A stretch of DNA of 64,000 bases from Gammaproteobacteria bacterium (lineage in GTDB: Bacteria; Pseudomonadota; Gammaproteobacteria; Pseudomonadales; Pseudomonadaceae), in the NCBI GenBank assembly GCA_903970465.1, contig CAJCIO010000055.1, forward strand, positions 34,623-98,622, read 5' to 3'. Below the pieces are notes generated by a model. It was given only the letters and a program-made list of their open reading frames with translations, did not search any database and had not been told where the DNA came from. Positions 48,461 to 58,404 of the stretch are shown here, piece by piece (the stretch's first letter is position 1; every line of letters begins with the position of its first letter). The translations under genes and the position numbers were made by a program.

Positions 48461-49381
48461 TCAGATACCCTGTGGAATCTCTTCTCCGCCCAGTGCTTCG
48501 AACAGCGCCGGGAGGAACTCGCCGAAGGTCAGCATCATCAGCGTGAAGCTCGCGTCCTGCTGGCCGAGGTCGTCTTCGCCGCCGTTTTCTTCGGCTTCAT
48601 TGGTCAGCAATTCCTCGAAGCGCAGGCGCTTGACCACCATCTTGTCGTCCAGCACGAAAGAGATCTTGTCCTGCCAGGCCAGCGACAGCTGGGTCACCTG
48701 CTTGCCGGTGCTCAAGTGCAGCTGGATTTCTTCGCTGGTCAGGTCCTGGCGTTTGCAGCGCACGATGCCGCCGTCTTCGTGGGTGTCGCGCAGCTCGCAC
48801 TCGTCCAGTACATAGAAGTCATCGGCGGCTTTCTGGGTCTTGACCCAATCGGTCATCACCGCCGTCGGGGCAATCTTCACGCTCAGCGGCCGCACTGGCA
48901 GCGAGCCGATCACTTCGCGCACAGTGGACAGCAGATCTTCGGCACGTTTGGGGCTGGCCGAGTTGACCAGGATCAGGCCCAGTTTCGGCGCGATGGCGGC
49001 GAAGGTCGCGGAGCGACGAATAAAGGCACGGGGCAGGAAGGCCTGGATGATCTCGTCCTTGATCTGGTCGCGTTCCTTTTTATAGACCTTGCGCATCTGC
49101 TCGGCCTCGATCTCTTCGACCTTCTCCTTGACGGCGTCACGCACCACGCTACCCGGCAGGATGCGCTCTTCCTTGCGAGCGCTGATCAGCATGAAGTCCT
49201 GGCTGACGTGGACCAGTGGGGCGTCCGCGCCTTTGCCGAACGGGGCGACGAAACCATAGGTGGTCAACTCCTGGCTTGCACAAGGGCGCGCCAGTTTGGT
49301 GGCCAGTGCGGTTTCCAGCGCCTCGGCGTCGAACGGAATATCCTGGGTCAGGCGGTAGACAAGCAGGTTTTTGAACCACAT
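48461..49381 (-). CDS. rdgC: recombination-associated protein RdgC
   Basis: A 306-aa ring-forming DNA-binding protein that limits RecA filament formation. The opening [12 protein letters not shown] and the LPRAFIRRS segment are family signatures; length matches E. coli RdgC (303 aa). AAGGAGAG lies 9 nt before the ATG. It stands alone, divergent from the two tRNA genes. Confidence 0.95.
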   Translation of the reverse strand: MWFKNLLVYRLTQDIPFDAEALETALATKLARPCASQELTTYGFVAPFGKGADAPLVHVSQDFMLISARKEERILPGSVVRDAVKEKVEEIEAEQMRKVYKKERDQIKDEIIQAFLPRAFIRRSATFAAIAPKLGLILVNSASPKRAEDLLSTVREVIGSLPVRPLSVKIAPTAVMTDWVKTQKAADDFYVLDECELRDTHEDGGIVRCKRQDLTSEEIQLHLSTGKQVTQLSLAWQDKISFVLDDKMVVKRLRFEELLTNEAEENGGEDDLGQQDASFTLMMLTFGEFLPALFEALGGEEIPQGI

Positions 49382-49491
49382 GAGGTGAATCTCTCCTTAA
49401 TACACAAGGCGGGCATTATTCTCCCTGTAGCCGCTCAGGCCAACCGGTTCTAAGTCTTTGGAAGGCCTGAAAAAAATATTTTAAAAAGTGC

Positions 49492-49520
49492 TTGCCAGAG
49501 GTAGGGGTCGTCCGTAGAAT
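49492..49520 (+). promoter_or_regulatory. tRNA operon promoter
   Basis: TTGCCA, 17-bp spacer and TAGAAT lie 22 bp before tRNA-Val, with an A+T-rich tract upstream (UP-element-like aaaatatttt) and a GC-rich discriminator gcgcgcc, the usual make-up of a stringently controlled tRNA promoter. Confidence 0.8.
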
Positions 49521-49542
49521 GCGCGCCACACCGAGAGTGAAA

Positions 49543-49618
49543 GGGTGATTAGCTCAGCTGGGAGAGCATCTGCCTTACAAGCAGAGGGTCGGCGGTTCGA
49601 TCCCGTCATCACCCACCA
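49543..49618 (+). tRNA. tRNA-Val (UAC)
   Basis: A 76-nt cloverleaf with CCA encoded. The acceptor GGGTGAT pairs with ATCACCC, the anticodon loop reads CTTACAA with anticodon TAC, and the T loop is GTTCGATC. Same transcript as the following tRNA. Confidence 0.98.
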
Positions 49619-49637
49619 ATCTCTCTTTGTGTATCGC

Positions 49638-49714
49638 GCAGCGGTAGTTCAGTCGGTTAGAATACCGGCCTGTCACGCCGGGGGTCGCGGGTTCGAGTCC
49701 CGTCCGCTGCGCCA
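49638..49714 (+). tRNA. tRNA-Asp (GUC)
   Basis: A 77-nt cloverleaf with CCA encoded. The acceptor GCAGCGG pairs with CCGCTGC, anticodon GTC in CTGTCAC, T loop GTTCGAGT. It lies 19 bp after tRNA-Val and ends before a strong terminator. Confidence 0.98.
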
Positions 49715-49757
49715 TATCTGGCTTCAAGGTCCACTGAACGCCTTGAAGCAAAAAAAC

Positions 49758-49785
49758 AAGCGACCTTCACGGGTCGCTTTTTTTT
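49758..49785 (+). terminator. intrinsic terminator of the tRNA operon
   Basis: AAGCGACC-ttcacg-GGTCGCTT forms an 8-bp stem and is followed by a T8 run, about 45 bp past tRNA-Asp. Confidence 0.93.
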
Positions 49786-49830
49786 GCCTGATTTTCGTTC
49801 GGCCGCGCTTCGCCCCGTGGGCGCAGCGCC

Positions 49831-50295
49831 TCAGGCGGGCAAGTAACGCAGCGGCATGGCCGTGGTGTATTTGATCTGCTCCATGGCAAAGCTGGAGCTG
49901 ATATCCGACAGCCCCGGTATCTGGATCAACTGTTTGTACACCGCGTCGTAGCCGGCGATATCCGGCACCGCCATCTTCAGCAGGTAGTCGGTGTCGCCGG
50001 CCATCCGATACAGCTCCACCACCTCGACGATTTCCGCTACCCGCGCGTGGAAGGTCTGCAACCATTCGGCGCTGTGCTGATTGGTCTTGATCGACACGAA
50101 TACCGTCACGCCGATATTGAGTTTCGCGCGATCGAGCAAGGCCACACGTTTGCGCAGAATGCCTTCTTCTTCGAGCTTTTGAATGCGCCGCCAGCACGCC
50201 GTGGTGCCCAGGCCAATGCGTTCGGCAAGGGCGCCGATGGCGAGGGTGCAGTCATCCTGGAGGATTTCGAGGATGGCGCGATCGAATTTGTCCAT
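49831..50295 (-). CDS. Lrp/AsnC family transcriptional regulator
   Basis: A 154-aa feast/famine regulator with an N-terminal helix-turn-helix (ALAERIGLGTTACWRRIQKLEEEG, about 22-46, split by recognition residues) and a C-terminal RAM effector domain (GDTDYLLKM, about 100-108). Such proteins usually sense amino acids. It lies 75 bp from a LysR gene on the same strand but may be separately expressed. Its target genes are not evident here. Confidence 0.92.
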   Translation of the reverse strand: MDKFDRAILEILQDDCTLAIGALAERIGLGTTACWRRIQKLEEEGILRKRVALLDRAKLNIGVTVFVSIKTNQHSAEWLQTFHARVAEIVEVVELYRMAGDTDYLLKMAVPDIAGYDAVYKQLIQIPGLSDISSSFAMEQIKYTTAMPLRYLPA

Positions 50296-50369
50296 GTGTG
50301 GTCCTGATCGATTAAGACGCAGAGTTTACGCCGCGTTATGGTATTCGGGCCGCAATTCACGGGGAGCCG

Positions 50370-51254
50370 TCAGCACCGCGCCCGAATCCACTCCACGAAA
50401 TCCTTCACCTTCGGCACCTCGGCCGCGTGCTCGGAGTACGCCATGAAGTGTGCGCCGTTGCTTGGGGTGACATGGCTCAAGGGCACCACCAGTTTGCCTT
50501 CGCGCAACTCCTCGGCCACCAGATAGCGCGGAATGAGGGCGATGCCGCAACCCGCCAATGCGGCGTGGATGCACATGTAGAAGGTATCGAAGCGCGGCCC
50601 GTGGTAGCTGTTCTGTGAGCTGAGCCCTTGGGCCAGAAACCATTCATGCCAGGCCTCAGGGCGCGACGTGCATTGCAGCAGCACCTGCTCGGCCAGTTGC
50701 GTGGGGTTGTCGAACGGGCGCTCGGCCAGCAGTTCCGGGGAGCACACCGGCACTACATCTTCGCTGAACAGCTCCAGGCAAGTTGCGCCCGGCCACGTAC
50801 CTTGGCCGAAAAAGAACGCCACATCGGCCTTGGCCTGTAACAGGTCGAACGGCTCCAGTTCGCTGCGGATATCCAGGTGAATATGCGGGAAGCGCTTGCC
50901 GAAGCCTTTCAGGTTGGGGATCAACCACCGCGCGCCGAACGTCGGCTGGGTGGCCACGCGCAGCACCTCGGTCTCGGCGCCGTAGGAAAGGATGTAGCGG
51001 CTGGACATGTCGATCTGCGTCAGGATCTTGTCCACTTCGGTGAGGTACAGCGAGCCCGCCGGGGTCAGTTGCAGGCGCCGACGCACGCGTTGGAACAGAT
51101 GATGCTGGAGCATCTCTTCGAGCTGCGCCACCTGCTTGCTCACCGCGCTCTGGGTCAGGTGCAGTTCCTGGGCGGCACGGGTGAAGCTGAGGTGTCGCGC
51201 CGCCGCTTCAAAGCATTGCAGCGCGGTCATGGAAGGGGTCAGGCGTCGGGACAT
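50370..51254 (-). CDS. LysR family regulator (GcvA-like)
   Basis: A 294-aa LysR-type regulator. The N-terminal HTH is typical: FEAAARHLSFTRAAQELH then QSAVSKQVAQLE (about 15-50). The effector domain resembles the GcvA/AmpR branch (ending VEWIRARC). No divergent partner gene is present; upstream lies the catalase-like gene on the same strand, so its target is uncertain. Confidence 0.9.
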   Translation of the reverse strand: MSRRLTPSMTALQCFEAAARHLSFTRAAQELHLTQSAVSKQVAQLEEMLQHHLFQRVRRRLQLTPAGSLYLTEVDKILTQIDMSSRYILSYGAETEVLRVATQPTFGARWLIPNLKGFGKRFPHIHLDIRSELEPFDLLQAKADVAFFFGQGTWPGATCLELFSEDVVPVCSPELLAERPFDNPTQLAEQVLLQCTSRPEAWHEWFLAQGLSSQNSYHGPRFDTFYMCIHAALAGCGIALIPRYLVAEELREGKLVVPLSHVTPSNGAHFMAYSEHAAEVPKVKDFVEWIRARC

Positions 51255-51266
51255 GGTGGGTCGCTT

Positions 51267-51289
51267 CCGGGGGCGAGCCCCTCGCTACA
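51267..51289. repeat. REP palindrome, gcgaggggcttgccccg family, single copy
   Basis: ccgggggcgagcccctcgc before the LysR start belongs to the same family as the doublet at 9040-9126. Confidence 0.6.
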
Positions 51290-51342
51290 GGGTAAGGGTG
51301 TCTATTCCCTCACGGAATGACCCTGTGCGTAAAGGCCAGTGC

Positions 51343-52533
51343 TCACTGGCTGGCATTGCGGCTGTGGCGATAATCGCTGACCGCCTGATAAACCGCCTTG
51401 CGCAAGCGATTGATGCCACCGATGGGGCGGTGCGCTTGCAGCCCGTGCCAGGGGTTGAACGACAGGTTGTCACACATGAGGTTCTGCTCTGGGGTATCGA
51501 AGTCCTGTGCCGGCACGCGGATGCGGGCGACGGTTTCGAAGGGTGCATCGGCCTCGCGCCATTCGATGCTGGTGTCTTCGATGGGCATATAGCGACGCGC
51601 GTCCTGGCGCTGGATCTGCAAGGCGAAACAGGCCGGTTGGCGATCGGCCGATAGCTGCTGGAATAGCGCTGTGCGTAAAAAATTCGGCAAATCGGTGTTT
51701 TCCGTCGGCACGCTGTAGGCCGGGCAACTGGACGGGTCGGGGATCACGCGGAACTTGGCGTTGGCACTGCCGAACTTGTACGGCGATACCGAGTAATAGG
51801 TCGCCAGCGTCGGGCTAGCCGGAGCAGCTGCCAGGGTCGCCTTGGCGATCATCAGGTGGCGCAACTGCCAGGTGCGCGGGTCCCAGCTGGGGAAAAACGC
51901 CATGGCTTGCTTGCCATCGGCCTGTGCGGTGATGTTCTGCCGGTATTCGGCGACGTCGCTGACGAAGAAGTTGGCATGGCTGAACATGACGAAATCCTGC
52001 TCGTGCAGCGGCTGGCCGTCACTGCCCTTGGCATCGGGCAACAGCTGCGCACCGGGCACGTCGAGCAACTTGATGGCCATGCCGCGAGCGTCGTGAATCG
52101 CGTCGAATTGCGGGTAGGCGTTGCCATTGGACAGACGAATCCAGGCATTCCAGTGCTGCCCCGGCTGGGCGAATACGCCTTGGCGCAAATCGCTGCGAAG
52201 GTCCGACGGCACCGTGACGTCGGCCTTGACGCACCCGTGCGCCTTGGCATGGGCGTCGCGCAGGTAGCGGGTCTGCTCCTTGTGCTGGTCGACGATGCGC
52301 ACCGCGGTCTGGATGATGTCTTGGGTCATGGCAGCTTCGCCAGGTGGGATCTGCTCCTCGCCTGCCACCGGACCGCTAAACTTCCAGGCATACCAGGCCG
52401 TGCTCAGCAGCCAGCCCAGGGCCCCGAGCACCAACAGCCATAGCAGCAGCCGTACCAGCAGGCGACCGATTCGCAGCCACAGGCGTGCCAGCGGGCTCGG
52501 CAGGGCGGGGGTGAACATCCGACGTTCTCTCAT
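51343..52533 (-). CDS. catalase-family haem protein with membrane anchor
   Basis: A 396-aa protein of the catalase-like superfamily (SrpA/y4iL type) with one N-terminal membrane helix (about 27-48), so the domain should face the periplasm. The catalase-core pattern is partly visible: HDARGMAIKLLDVPG, then DFVMFSHANFFV, and the YYSVSPYKFG stretch, but full catalase length and its C-terminal flavodoxin-like part are missing. The start overlaps the stop of the upstream dihaem cytochrome gene by 4 bp (ATGA), which implies a joint product. Peroxide or lipid-peroxide chemistry is possible; activity is not proved. Confidence 0.8.
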   Translation of the reverse strand: MRERRMFTPALPSPLARLWLRIGRLLVRLLLWLLVLGALGWLLSTAWYAWKFSGPVAGEEQIPPGEAAMTQDIIQTAVRIVDQHKEQTRYLRDAHAKAHGCVKADVTVPSDLRSDLRQGVFAQPGQHWNAWIRLSNGNAYPQFDAIHDARGMAIKLLDVPGAQLLPDAKGSDGQPLHEQDFVMFSHANFFVSDVAEYRQNITAQADGKQAMAFFPSWDPRTWQLRHLMIAKATLAAAPASPTLATYYSVSPYKFGSANAKFRVIPDPSSCPAYSVPTENTDLPNFLRTALFQQLSADRQPACFALQIQRQDARRYMPIEDTSIEWREADAPFETVARIRVPAQDFDTPEQNLMCDNLSFNPWHGLQAHRPIGGINRLRKAVYQAVSDYRHSRNASQ

Positions 52534-54326
52534 TGCAGTTGGCTCTCCAGTGGGCCGCCCAACACTTTCAGGTATTCGATCAGCGCCCAGCGTTCCTGTG
52601 GCTGCAGCAAGCGACCGATCACTCCGCGGCCACGCGGGCCATCACGGAATTCATGGCCGCTGTTGTGGTTGCCGGTGATGCGCGTATCAAACAGGAAGCC
52701 GCCGGGGAAGGCTTCGGTGCGATAGCCGACATGGGCCGGATCGAACTCGAAGGTGCCGCGGTAGAAAGTGCGTGCGCGCTCGTCCTGCGGCGACAGCAAC
52801 TGGTAGAGGTTGGGCACCGAGCCGTTGTGCAGGAACGGCGCGGTGGCCCAGGCGCCGGCCAGTGGTCGGGCCTTGTAGGCGCGTTCCTCGCGCACGCCGA
52901 TGGGCAGGCCGAAGCCGTCCATGACCTTGCGCTGATCGGCGTCGATGCCTGCATCGCGATAGGCGCGGTCCTCGACGAAGGCGGTCACGTAAGCCAGGCC
53001 CTTGGCCGAAGACAGCTGGGTGAAGTCCAGCGTCGGGTTGGCCGGGTACAGGTTGACGTCCAGCTTGGCCAGCTCGGCCTTGTCCCACTGCAGCGCGCTG
53101 AGGTCATAACGGTAGTCGGCGATGTTGTCGGCAGCGGTGGAGTCGGTGCCGATGTAGTCCACGGGCAGGAGCCTGAGCGATTGCACCGGGCGCGGCCCAG
53201 CACGATCCACCGGAGGTACGTGACACGCCGCGCAGTTTTCCTGAAACAGCGCGCGGCCCTGGCTGGCGAGGGGCAGGTCGATCATGCCCAGCAGGTCTTC
53301 GGGCCAGGTCGGTGGCTTGAGATCCTGCAGACTTTGCTCGATACGGTGCAGGTCGGCCAGGCGCACGCTTGAAGGATAGCGATCGTTGCCGCGCAGTGGC
53401 TGGTCGTGATCGTCGAAGAACTTCAAGGTGGCGCCCACGCCCAGGGACTCGCCGATATTGCGCGCCATGGGTTGCTGCGCCGAACCGTTCCATTGCACCC
53501 AGTCGAAGGTCCAGATGTCCCACAGCTCGGGGTAGTCGACCGGAGCGTTGGCGACGCGATAGTTGCTGGGCGAAATGGCGTCGCCGAAGGTGGCGTTGGC
53601 GATGCGTCCGAAGGCGTCGGTGCGGCCCGGGCCTTCCTGCGTCGGGTAGAGGCCGCGGTGGGTGTCATTCCACGCGACCTTGAGAAAGGTATCCAGGGAC
53701 GCCTTGAAATCCTTGCGCAATTGCTCGTGCTCGGCTTCGTAGCGCTCCTGCAGTACCGCATGGGCGAAGCGATCAAATTTCCAGGGCAGGTAGTAGGTGG
53801 CGGCCATGCTGGCGACCAATGCCTGGCCAAAGGCGCCGCCGCGCAGGGTCGGTACGCTCGAGGGCAGTACATGCTGGGCCGGGCCGCCGTCGATGCGCAG
53901 AGCGGTGCCTTTGAAGCGCAGTTCGCCGGTATGGCAGGCGGCGCAGGTGATGTCCAGATACTGCGCAGGGTCGCCGGGGTTCTGATGACGGGTAAAGCCC
54001 ACGGGCAGCTGTGTCGAGTTGCTCGCACTGGGTGGGTCGATCAGAAAACCGAAGCGGCCCATATTTGCCGGGGCTGTGAAGCGCTGCGATGAAAAAGGCA
54101 TTTCCAGCTGGGTGAACCAGTCGTAGTGCAAGCCCTTGATCTGCGTGCCTTGCGGGGTGAAATAGTAGGCCTCGCGTTGCTCGGCGCTCCATTGCGGCAG
54201 ATAGCGGGTGCGCTCGGCCGGCTGCCAGGCGGGCAGGTTGGGGTTGATGATGTAGTAGACCACCACGCCGAGGATCAGCACCACCAACGCACCAAGCGCC
54301 AGCAGGACACGAGAGAGAAGGTGCAA
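52530..54326 (-). CDS. dihaem cytochrome c of the CcP/RoxA superfamily
   Basis: A 598-aa protein with an N-terminal anchor helix (about 5-27) and two haem c sites: CAACH at residues 128-132 and CAACHVPP about 245 residues later. A C-terminal YKARPLAGAWATAPFLHNGSVP is the mark of the dihaem peroxidase/RoxA-like group. Thus an extracytoplasmic electron-transfer or oxygenating haem protein. TTG 54326 was chosen (AAGGAT 8 nt ahead). It is first of two genes with the catalase-like partner. The substrate is unknown; rubber-oxygenase function should not be assumed. Confidence 0.83.
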   Translation of the reverse strand: MHLLSRVLLALGALVVLILGVVVYYIINPNLPAWQPAERTRYLPQWSAEQREAYYFTPQGTQIKGLHYDWFTQLEMPFSSQRFTAPANMGRFGFLIDPPSASNSTQLPVGFTRHQNPGDPAQYLDITCAACHTGELRFKGTALRIDGGPAQHVLPSSVPTLRGGAFGQALVASMAATYYLPWKFDRFAHAVLQERYEAEHEQLRKDFKASLDTFLKVAWNDTHRGLYPTQEGPGRTDAFGRIANATFGDAISPSNYRVANAPVDYPELWDIWTFDWVQWNGSAQQPMARNIGESLGVGATLKFFDDHDQPLRGNDRYPSSVRLADLHRIEQSLQDLKPPTWPEDLLGMIDLPLASQGRALFQENCAACHVPPVDRAGPRPVQSLRLLPVDYIGTDSTAADNIADYRYDLSALQWDKAELAKLDVNLYPANPTLDFTQLSSAKGLAYVTAFVEDRAYRDAGIDADQRKVMDGFGLPIGVREERAYKARPLAGAWATAPFLHNGSVPNLYQLLSPQDERARTFYRGTFEFDPAHVGYRTEAFPGGFLFDTRITGNHNSGHEFRDGPRGRGVIGRLLQPQERWALIEYLKVLGGPLESQLQ

Positions 54327-54580
54327 GTTCGGACATCCTTGTATGAGTCGAACTGCTGTTATGCCTCAGTGCTGCCGTAGTGGCAAGTCGCTATTCTCTG
54401 CTTTTTCCAAGGTTTTTTCCGACGCTGCTGTAGGAGGAGTCTGATACCGGTTGCAGTTGCAGTATTGGCGGGGCGCTGTCTGTTTCTTCGGACGTGGTTT
54501 TTTACCCTGGATTGACGCTCCGGCCGCGCCCGGGCGCCATTTGCCGCCCGTGATGCCACCGGAGCCCTGTCACATCCAGA

Positions 54581-54796
54581 TCAGTCTTCTTCTTTTACCG
54601 TGGCGACGTCGTCGGCGCGCACGCGCACCTTCTTGCCGGCCACGTCGGTAAATTCATAGAAGCCGTCGGCGGTTTTGGTTTTCGGCATGTCCTTGGTGAG
54701 GTACTGGCTGCCGTTTTGCAGCGTCACCACCGTTTGGGTCGAGCAGCCGGCGAGTGCCAAGGCGGCGAACAGGGCGGGGATAAGGTAGCGGTTCAT
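54581..54796 (-). CDS. YgdI/YgdR family lipoprotein
   Basis: A 71-aa small lipoprotein with lipobox ALAGC (Cys18) and an SH3-like DUF903 domain containing the motif DGFYEFTDVAGKKVRV. Abundant small envelope lipoproteins of this kind have no clear role. The 254 bp between it and the cytochrome gene hold no supported gene; a short basic frame there looks like noise. Confidence 0.9.
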   Translation of the reverse strand: MNRYLIPALFAALALAGCSTQTVVTLQNGSQYLTKDMPKTKTADGFYEFTDVAGKKVRVRADDVATVKEED

Positions 54797-55049
54797 ATAG
54801 AGCTCCAGTCGATAAATGTCCTTTCAGAAGGTTCGAGCCCGGCGCGCAGAAAAAATTCTGTCAGCGGACCTCTGCGTGTCCGATAGCCGGTCTGGACCAG
54901 GCTGCGCAAGGCTCATAGCCGCGATCCATGACTTTCATAGAAAAATCCACCTGAACATTTTCCTTCGGTCCATGGTCGACTCTACAGACCGCGATGATCG
55001 TCTTGCGCGATCGCTGCCCATCCTTTGTTCAAACGACTGGAGATCCACC

Positions 55050-55580
55050 ATGGCCGTCGCCAACGTTAAAAGTGAACTGAAAACTGTGTCTGCCGTTAAA
55101 AGCAAAGCCGAAAAGGGCGAAGACGCGCGTATCTCGAACCAGCCTGAAGTCGGCAAGGAACTCGCCGTGCTGCTGGCGGATGTGTTCGCGCTGTACATCA
55201 AGACCAAGAATTACCATTGGCACATGCACGGTTCGCATTTCCGTGACTACCACCTGCTGCTCGACGATCAAGCGGCGCAGCTATATGCCATTACCGACCT
55301 GATTGCTGAACGTGCCCGCAAGATCGGCCAGCCCAGCATTCGTTCTTTGGAGCAGATGGTGCAGATCAAACGCCTCGCCAGCAGCGAAGCCACTGACCTG
55401 AGCGCCGAGCAGATGCTCACCGAGCTGCACGACGACAACCAGGCGCTGGCTGCGTTCATGCGCACCACCCACACCACCACCGATGAAGCCAATGACGTTT
55501 CTACCACCAGCCTGCTGGAAGAGTGGATCGATCAGGCCGAAGAGCGTGCGTGGTTCCTGGGTCAGACCGTAGGTATCTGA
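55050..55580 (+). CDS. dps: Dps/ferritin-like DNA-protection protein
   Basis: A 176-aa Dps-type mini-ferritin that binds and oxidises iron and protects DNA during stress. The ferroxidase ligands are visible in KNYHWHMHGSHFRDYHLLLDD (His, His, Asp, split over two subunits) and in ITDLIAERARKIG. The N-terminus carries a Lys-rich extension (VKSELKTVSAVKSKAEK) typical of DNA-binding Dps. The ATG at 55050 has GGAG 7 nt ahead; open frame upstream to 54816 is not used. Terminator directly follows. Confidence 0.93.
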   Translation: MAVANVKSELKTVSAVKSKAEKGEDARISNQPEVGKELAVLLADVFALYIKTKNYHWHMHGSHFRDYHLLLDDQAAQLYAITDLIAERARKIGQPSIRSLEQMVQIKRLASSEATDLSAEQMLTELHDDNQALAAFMRTTHTTTDEANDVSTTSLLEEWIDQAEERAWFLGQTVGI

Positions 55581-55603
55581 TCCGGTAGTTGCGTGATGAT
55601 ACT

Positions 55604-55629
55604 AACCCCACTTTCGAGTGGGGTTTTTT
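55604..55629 (+). terminator. intrinsic terminator after dps
   Basis: AACCCCACT-ttcg-AGTGGGGTT is a 9-bp stem with a UUCG tetraloop and a T6 run, starting 24 bp past the dps stop. Confidence 0.93.
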
Positions 55630-55645
55630 ATGGGCGACTCGCTCA

Positions 55646-55975
55646 TCAATCCTCGCGCGACACCGCGATGCTGCCGTCTTGTGCCTGCCGGTACAGGGTG
55701 TAGGGCAGCAGCAGGGTGTCGGTCACGCCTGATGCTGCCATGTCCAGCAAGGTCAGGCGCAGGTCGGGAGCAAAGCCGCTGTGCCGGGCGTTTTCCGGAG
55801 CGTTGAGTCGGCAGTAGCCGTACATCACGCCGCCGTATGCTCTGGGAACGCTTGAGCAGTGACTGTCGATTTCGCCGAGGTTGCGCGCAGTAATGGCGTC
55901 CGGCCTGAAGGTGGTATTGATCGTGCCGCAGCCGGCACAGGCAAGGATCAGCACAAAGGGAACGAACTGTTTCAT
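55646..55975 (-). CDS. YceK/YidQ family lipoprotein
   Basis: A 109-aa lipoprotein (DUF1375) with lipobox LACAGC (Cys16) and the family pattern YGGVMYGYCRLN and later SGVTDTLLLPYTL. Probably anchored in the outer membrane; no function known. It converges on dps. The stretch between 55976 and 56267 holds no gene or clear promoter that I can support. Confidence 0.88.
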   Translation of the reverse strand: MKQFVPFVLILACAGCGTINTTFRPDAITARNLGEIDSHCSSVPRAYGGVMYGYCRLNAPENARHSGFAPDLRLTLLDMAASGVTDTLLLPYTLYRQAQDGSIAVSRED

Positions 55976-56267
55976 GAAGAGGGTCCGGAAGCTGAGTAGA
56001 CGCTAGATCAAGCTGCGCAGGAGGCTACCGCGTGATGGAATCCAGAGCTATGGGGAGTTATTTCCCGTTTCTGTGTGCAGATGTATTTATCGGCCTGGTC
56101 ACTCGGTAAATATCGAGGCGTCGTCTTGCGATGCGCTGTTGCCTCAACTGCCTGACACAACTTTGCGGGTAAAACCTCGCAGCAGTCCTTAAGCCCCGCC
56201 AAGCGAGGTCGATAAAGAGGTCAATGGCCCGATTTCCGTCGTGCCTTTTTTATCGTCGAGCGCAGTC

Positions 56268-58298
56268 ATGAAGCTTTCAGGTATTTTCAACAACAGCAGA
56301 GCCTCATCCCAAGGCAGCACCAGCGTGGTGTGCAGTGCGGGCGAGCTGGAGCGCGAGCTGCAAGCGCTGCGCTTCACACCGGTGCTGATCACCGGTTTCG
56401 TCTCGCCCCACGTGGACCTCGATCAGGTCGCGCGGCGCATCAAGCAACGTTTCCCCAGCGCCGTCATCAGCCTGTGCACTACCTCCGGCGAGCTGTGCAA
56501 CGGCGCCAGCCAACTCTATTGCTCCACCGGCGAGCGTTGGGACCGGCTGGTGTTGCAACTGTTCGACAGCAGCGTGATTGCCTCGGCCGAGGTGGTGATG
56601 GTGCCGCTCGAATGCGAAGACATCCGCAGTGGCGGCAAGCGTCTGCCGATGCGCGAACGAATCGCCAAGCTGGTCGGGCACATCAAGCGCGTGCGCATCC
56701 AGACCGCCATCGATCATCGCGACACCTTGGCCTATATCGTCTTCGACGGCTTGTCGGCCTCCGAATCGTTTTTCATGGAGGCGCTGTACGAGTCCGGCCG
56801 CTTCCCGTGCCTGTTCGTCGGTGGTTCGGCCGGCGGCAAGGGCGACTTCAAGCAGACCTTGATCCACGACGGCCAGCGCAGCTACGAGAACCACGCGCAG
56901 ATCGTCTTTATCAAGACCCCTGCCGACGTACGCTTCGGGGTGTTCAAGAGCCAGAATTTCCAGGCATCGAGCCTGAGCTTCAATGTGCTGACGGCGTCGG
57001 TCGAGGACCGCACCATCCATCAGATCGTCGACGCCCAGGGCAATATCAAGACCATGGTGCAGGCGCTGTGCGAGGCCTTCAAATGCACCTCGGACGCCCT
57101 TGAGCGGCACCTGGCCGAATATTCGTTCGCCATCCGCGTGGGCGAAGAGCTGTTCGTGCGGTCCATCGCCCGCATCGACTACGAACGTCAGATCGTGCAG
57201 CTGTTCTGCGACGTGGCGCCGGGCGAAGAGCTGGTGATGGTCAAGCGCACGCCGATCCGCGAGGCGACGCGCAGCGATTTCCAGCGCTTCTTGCAGGGCA
57301 AAGGCGGCAAGCCTGTGGCGGCAATCCTCAACGACTGCATCCTGCGCCGGCTCAACAACGACAAGGACCTGGGCAGCATGACCGGGATCTTCGGCGATGT
57401 GCCGCTGGCGGGTTTCTCGACGTTCGGCGAGATCCTGGGCCTTAACCTCAACCAGACACTGACGGCGATTTTTTTCTTCCGGGTGCCCAAGGGGTCGAGC
57501 TTCGCCGACGAGTACGTCGACAATTTCATTGCCCATTACGGTGAGTTCAAGGCGTTCTTCCTGCGCCGCCAGATCAAGAAACTGGCCGGCCTCAACCATG
57601 TGGTGGTCAAGCAGATCGGCGCCCTGAACCGCAAGGATTTCGCAAGCTACCTCGATACTGCCGGCATGGATGAAAACGTGCTGCCGGTATTCAATGGTTT
57701 GTCCGAACTGGGGCGGGTACTGGCTCAGGCCAGCGAGCAACAGCAGGAGATCGCCGATCAGCTGCAGCATTATTCGGGCGAGCTGCATTTGTCGATGGAC
57801 GACCTGACCAGCACCATCCAGCGCCAGAGTGCCGTGGCGGCCGATGCCGGTGCTACGGTCGAGAGCCTGTCGACGCAGGCCGGCGAAACGGTCAACGGTG
57901 CCCGCGAACTGGCGCAATCGAGTCTGCGTATCCAGTCCATTGTTCAGGTGATTCAGCAGATCGCCGGGCAGACCAACCTGCTGGCGCTCAACGCGGCCAT
58001 CGAAGCGGCGCGCGCGGGGGAGATGGGCCGGGGCTTTGCGGTAGTGGCCGACGAGGTGCGCAAGCTGGCGGAAATCACCCGCAAGAATGCCGGCGAGATC
58101 GGCGTGGATATCGACCTGCTGTCGAGTGAAATTCAACGGGTGGCGCAACAGATCGAGGATCAATCCACGGCCGTCGGCACGCTGCGCGAAATGCTCGATA
58201 CCCTTGAAGACTCCAGTCGCCTGACGGGAGGGACGGCGCAACGGACCAAGGTCATTGCCGATACCCTGACCGGGCTCACCCACGGGGGCAGTCACTAG
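56268..58298 (+). CDS. soluble FIST-domain methyl-accepting chemoreceptor
   Basis: A 676-aa cytoplasmic receptor with no membrane helix. Residues about 40-240 are a FIST N domain and about 240-400 a FIST C domain, folds thought to sense small ligands such as amino acids. The last about 200 residues form a short MCP signalling coil with the hairpin tip [20 protein letters not shown] and [15 protein letters not shown] for CheA/CheW contact. The ATG at 56268 ([10 protein letters not shown]) was preferred over a GTG 27 bp upstream; neither has a strong ribosome site. The next gene, 106 bp on, is a membrane chemoreceptor. Confidence 0.88.
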   Translation: MKLSGIFNNSRASSQGSTSVVCSAGELERELQALRFTPVLITGFVSPHVDLDQVARRIKQRFPSAVISLCTTSGELCNGASQLYCSTGERWDRLVLQLFDSSVIASAEVVMVPLECEDIRSGGKRLPMRERIAKLVGHIKRVRIQTAIDHRDTLAYIVFDGLSASESFFMEALYESGRFPCLFVGGSAGGKGDFKQTLIHDGQRSYENHAQIVFIKTPADVRFGVFKSQNFQASSLSFNVLTASVEDRTIHQIVDAQGNIKTMVQALCEAFKCTSDALERHLAEYSFAIRVGEELFVRSIARIDYERQIVQLFCDVAPGEELVMVKRTPIREATRSDFQRFLQGKGGKPVAAILNDCILRRLNNDKDLGSMTGIFGDVPLAGFSTFGEILGLNLNQTLTAIFFFRVPKGSSFADEYVDNFIAHYGEFKAFFLRRQIKKLAGLNHVVVKQIGALNRKDFASYLDTAGMDENVLPVFNGLSELGRVLAQASEQQQEIADQLQHYSGELHLSMDDLTSTIQRQSAVAADAGATVESLSTQAGETVNGARELAQSSLRIQSIVQVIQQIAGQTNLLALNAAIEAARAGEMGRGFAVVADEVRKLAEITRKNAGEIGVDIDLLSSEIQRVAQQIEDQSTAVGTLREMLDTLEDSSRLTGGTAQRTKVIADTLTGLTHGGSH

Positions 58299-58404
58299 GC
58301 AGTACAGCGTCCGGCGCTCATGAGCAGCTACGCTCATGGAGCGTCGGGCGTGGCCGATACATGGGTTACCTGACAACAGCTTCAATCCTGCGGATATCCC
58401 CAGC

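Noticed and set aside
52530..54326. Naming the dihaem cytochrome as rubber oxygenase RoxA
   Set aside because: Only the superfamily pattern is visible; secretion, size and context do not support latex cleavage.
54359..54559. 66-codon basic frame between the cytochrome and lipoprotein genes
   Set aside because: Arg/Lys/Gln-rich with no ribosome site or known pattern; likely chance.
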